Positions 61,633 through 64,000 of a stretch of 64,000 bases of DNA are shown piece after piece (position 1 is the first letter of the stretch; every line of letters starts with the position of its first letter). This stretch comes from Thermoprotei archaeon (lineage in GTDB: Archaea > Thermoproteota > Thermoprotei > Gearchaeales > WAQG01). The notes below the pieces were generated by a model. The model saw nothing but the letters and a program-made list of their open reading frames with translations. It was not told the DNA's origin and did not search any database. The stretch is from the NCBI GenBank assembly GCA_038881895.1, contig JAVZOV010000005.1:1-64000 (forward strand). Direction: 5' to 3'. The position numbers and the translations under genes are program-made.

Positions 61633-62523
61633 ATGGTAAAGGATAAAGAGATGAGTTTACTAGAGCACTTAGAAGAACTTAGACAGAGGCTTAAAGTGAT
61701 TATTACATCTCTCATAATCTCAACAGTTGTTTTTCTTGTATTTCCTGCGAATCCTTATGACCTATTAAATCCAGAGACTTGGGTGAGTGGATTATATAAG
61801 CCATTAATAGGCGAGATCTTAATTCAGATTAGGAATTATGTTGCGCCAGCTGATTTAAAAATCATAAGCTTGGGCGTAGGAGCACCGTTAGAGATATACC
61901 TCTTGGCATCATTACTATTCGGTTTTATTGTAACTTCTCCGATAATAGGTTATGAAATATATAAGTACATTGATCCAGCACTATATCCTCATGAAAGACA
62001 GGCAGTATATCCATTCGTAACAGCTTTTACAGTATTATTTATAGCGGGAGCACTATTTGGATTCTTTGTACTAGCTCCTTTTGTGATTTGGACTGTAATA
62101 CCATTTTCACAATTTGTTGGATCTGAGCCGGTATTGTCAGTATCCGATTTTTATTCGGTTATATTTGTTACAATAGCATTTAGTGGAATAGGGTTCACAT
62201 TCCCAGCGATATTTGTTCTTTTAGTGAGATTAGGGATAACAAATACGTCAATAATAACAAAAAATAGAAGATATTTTTATGCTGCGTTGTACATAATTAC
62301 AGCAATAATTACTCCAGATGGTGGTCCATTAGCGGATTTAGCGTTATTTATTCCAATGGCAGTTATGATGGAAATCACTGTTCATATAGCTAAGAAGTAT
62401 GAAAAACAACAAGCAGTGAGTATAGAAGAACCAATGAAAAGTGGAAAATCATGTAAGTTTTGTGGATACTTGCTAAAAAATAATGAAATATTTTGTCCTA
62501 AATGTGGTAGATCTCAAATTTAG
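61633..62523 (+). CDS. tatC: Twin-arginine translocase subunit TatC with C-terminal zinc ribbon
   Basis: The 296-residue TatC begins MSLLEHLEELRQRLKVIITSL, the conserved cytoplasmic signal-recognition segment. It has six membrane helices with FxxxPxxxYE-type SPIIGYEIYKYIDPALYPHE and FTFPAIFVLLVRLGI, then AIITPDGGPLADLALFIPM. TatC binds the twin-arginine signal peptide. About 30 residues at the C terminus form a zinc ribbon (CKFCGYLLKNNEIFCPKCG) not normally part of TatC. It overlaps the nrdJ stop by four bases. Confidence 0.92.
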   Translation: MVKDKEMSLLEHLEELRQRLKVIITSLIISTVVFLVFPANPYDLLNPETWVSGLYKPLIGEILIQIRNYVAPADLKIISLGVGAPLEIYLLASLLFGFIVTSPIIGYEIYKYIDPALYPHERQAVYPFVTAFTVLFIAGALFGFFVLAPFVIWTVIPFSQFVGSEPVLSVSDFYSVIFVTIAFSGIGFTFPAIFVLLVRLGITNTSIITKNRRYFYAALYIITAIITPDGGPLADLALFIPMAVMMEITVHIAKKYEKQQAVSIEEPMKSGKSCKFCGYLLKNNEIFCPKCGRSQI

Positions 62524-64000
62524 CTTACTGGGCACGCTATCCATCCGCAATCTAAACATTTTATGCAATCATCCTCGTAAATGAGGCGTTTACTTCCGCA
62601 TTCTGGACACATTTCGATCTTTTCTTTTTCTTTTGGTTTAGGTTCTAGTATGAATGCTGTATCAAGACCTTTTGTTTTTATAACATTCTTTTCAATTTCT
62701 GCTCTAACCGAACTCCTAGAGTTCAAAAGGTTTGTAATGTCTATTCCTAGAGATTGCATAAGTTTTAGTGTATTATTCTCTGTCAGTGTTACATATACGC
62801 CAGATTTCTGTGATGGTGTTATTAGTACTTGTGCACTTTTAGAGCCGTCCCTGTAGATTGTAATACTTTTTAGGCCAAGCTTATAACTGAATAAATATGC
62901 CTTTTCTACATCTTCTATTGTAACCCAGCTTGGCATGTTTATTGTCTTGCTTATGGATGCGCATATCCATATTTTTGCCTCAGCTTCAGCCCTTATATGA
63001 TCCCACCAAGGTATGTCGTAAGCTACAAGGAATACTTTTCTTATGTCTTCAGGTATTTCATTAATACCTTGTGCTGATCCTCCATTATCGGAGATTTTCT
63101 TCAGTATTCTCTCATCGTATAACGCTCTCTCTTTTAATTGCCTTTCGAATTCTATATCTGTATAAAAGAATGCTCCAACTGTGACTCTTTTCTCATAGAC
63201 TAAAGCAAATTGAGGTTCTATACCGGATGATACATCGAAAATCATGGATATAGAACCTGTGGGGGCAACTGTAGAGACCTCAGCATTTCTAATCCCATAC
63301 TTGGCTATTTCTTTAGCTAGTTCGTCCCAGTCTAAGGTCCAATACTCTCTATGATAAAATCCATCGAAAGGCATTTCACCATCAACATAACTAGTTTGAT
63401 TATAAATAGGAAACGGCCCCCTTTCTTTGGCATGCTCTATTGAGGCTTTCATAGCATAGTAAGTGAGGTTTTCAGTAATCCTTCTTATGAATGAAAAGCC
63501 TTCTTCACTATTATAAGGTATTTTTAGGGCGAATAATGCGTCTGCTAATCCCATGTAGCCTAAACCGATTTTTCTAGTAAGTTTTGTGGCATCATTTATT
63601 TTCTTACTGGGATATTTATTCACGTCTATAATATTATCTAAGAAGTGTGCAGCAACTTTTACTGCCTCTCTAAACTTTTCCCAATTAAAAACACCCTTAT
63701 CATCCCTAAAATCAATAAAAGCGTATAAGTTTATAGAACCCAAATTACATGATTCATAAGGATATAATGGTTCTTCACCGCATGGATTAGTGCACCTTAC
63801 ATAACCCAATGCTTTTTTAAATACGTTTCTCTTATTTATGTTATCAAAGAATATTACACCTGGATCGCCAGTTTTCCATGCCATTTCTGCAATCATGTGG
63901 AATATCTTTTTAGGATCGACCTCTTTCCATACTTTTCCATCCCTTGGATTCCTAAGAGGATATGGTTTGCCAGATTCATAGTATTCCCAAAAATCTGGGG
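62520..64000 (-). CDS. nrdJ: Adenosylcobalamin-dependent (class II) ribonucleotide reductase, C-terminal part
   Basis: Partial: the frame stays open to the window edge, so the N terminus lies beyond 64000. Present are NPCGEEPLYPYESCNLGSINL (catalytic cysteine region), GYMGLADALFAL, and ASISKTINMPSWVTIEDVEKA, hallmarks of the class I/II large subunit of the B12 type. The C terminus carries a zinc ribbon (CPECGSKRLIYEDDCIKCLDCG). It reduces ribonucleotides using adenosylcobalamin; the adenosyltransferase at 7154-7717 can supply this cofactor. Convergent to tatC. Confidence 0.92.
   Translation of the reverse strand, partial: PDFWEYYESGKPYPLRNPRDGKVWKEVDPKKIFHMIAEMAWKTGDPGVIFFDNINKRNVFKKALGYVRCTNPCGEEPLYPYESCNLGSINLYAFIDFRDDKGVFNWEKFREAVKVAAHFLDNIIDVNKYPSKKINDATKLTRKIGLGYMGLADALFALKIPYNSEEGFSFIRRITENLTYYAMKASIEHAKERGPFPIYNQTSYVDGEMPFDGFYHREYWTLDWDELAKEIAKYGIRNAEVSTVAPTGSISMIFDVSSGIEPQFALVYEKRVTVGAFFYTDIEFERQLKERALYDERILKKISDNGGSAQGINEIPEDIRKVFLVAYDIPWWDHIRAEAEAKIWICASISKTINMPSWVTIEDVEKAYLFSYKLGLKSITIYRDGSKSAQVLITPSQKSGVYVTLTENNTLKLMQSLGIDITNLLNSRSSVRAEIEKNVIKTKGLDTAFILEPKPKEKEKIEMCPECGSKRLIYEDDCIKCLDCGWIACPVS

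Noticed and set aside
1-64000. CRISPR array or cas genes
   Set aside because: No regularly spaced direct repeats and no Cas protein were seen; the repeats present are element ends or a two-unit tandem repeat.

Overview
The window is AT-rich archaeal chromosome. The informational genes are archaeal: Alba, RadA plus a RadA paralog, an Lsm/Sm-like protein, a family B DNA polymerase, class I lysyl-tRNA synthetase, ribosomal proteins S13/S4/S11, S7/S12 and S26e, split GMP synthase, archaeal-type S-adenosylmethionine synthetase, a CTP-dependent riboflavin kinase fused to a DNA-binding domain, DUF460 and DUF447. S26e within Archaea is typical of the TACK lineages, so I infer a Thermoproteota/TACK member. 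The sequence does not let me name a genus. Many genes start with GTG or TTG, and many promoters show a TATA box close to the start codon.

Layout. 1-1.45 kb: an IS607-type element whose tnpB is cut by a small non-autonomous relative. 1.45-3.4 kb: rps13-rps4-rps11-coaD. 3.7-11.1 kb: thioredoxin, SufB-SufD Fe-S assembly, cobalamin adenosyltransferase, Grc3/Clp1-type polynucleotide kinase, YjbQ and DUF447. 11.2-12.5 kb: tRNA-Gly(GCC), then a graveyard of small phage-like ORFs and broken methyltransferase and MNT/HEPN genes. 12.5-20.4 kb: FAH-family hydrolase, Alba, thiol oxidoreductase, geranylgeranyl reductase and CDP-alcohol phosphatidyltransferase (archaeal lipids), PadR regulator, LysRS and S26e. 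20.7-24.5 kb: riboflavin kinase, Elp3 and a Trm9-like methyltransferase (tRNA wobble-uridine modification). 24.6-34.3 kb: GMP synthase, S7/S12, uridine phosphorylase, succinyl-CoA synthetase, DUF460 and MAT. 35.8-40.4 kb: Lsm, RadA, DUF131 pair, sugar nucleotidyltransferase, RadA paralog with a coupled small gene. 40.6-46.8 kb: threonine-synthase-like enzyme with a C-terminal PadR-like winged helix, and a biotin-dependent acyl-CoA carboxylase gene set split by mobile DNA. 46.8-52.6 kb: accessory region with paired MITEs, an intact HEPN/MNT pair, an SDR, an intact IS607 element and a truncated ATPase. 52.6-64 kb: PfkB kinase, prepilin-type peptidase, archaeal aldolase, GTPBP1-like GTPase, PolB, TatA-TatC and the start of a B12-dependent ribonucleotide reductase that runs off the window.

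The most striking whole-window pattern is mobile. One IS607 lineage (serine recombinase TnpA plus TnpB nuclease) has left about a dozen left-end copies, several right-end copies ending in the same bases, and compact elements that keep only the left end plus the tnpB 3'/omega-RNA-like segment. Only one TnpB here is intact, so most of the omega-RNA-like sequences are orphans. Separate GC-rich islands, including a 271-bp pair about 98.5% identical and inverted relative to each other, look like another family of structured, RNA-bearing non-autonomous elements. These insertions separate genes that should work together (accC from its biotin carrier gene, elp3 from the Trm9-like gene) and truncate others (hepT, an archaeal ATPase, tnpB).

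Metabolic links: the cobalamin adenosyltransferase can supply adenosylcobalamin to the class II ribonucleotide reductase, and thioredoxin can supply its electrons. Aldolase and succinyl-CoA synthetase represent central carbon metabolism. The acyl-CoA carboxylase could serve propionyl-CoA metabolism or carbon fixation, but no other pathway gene is visible.
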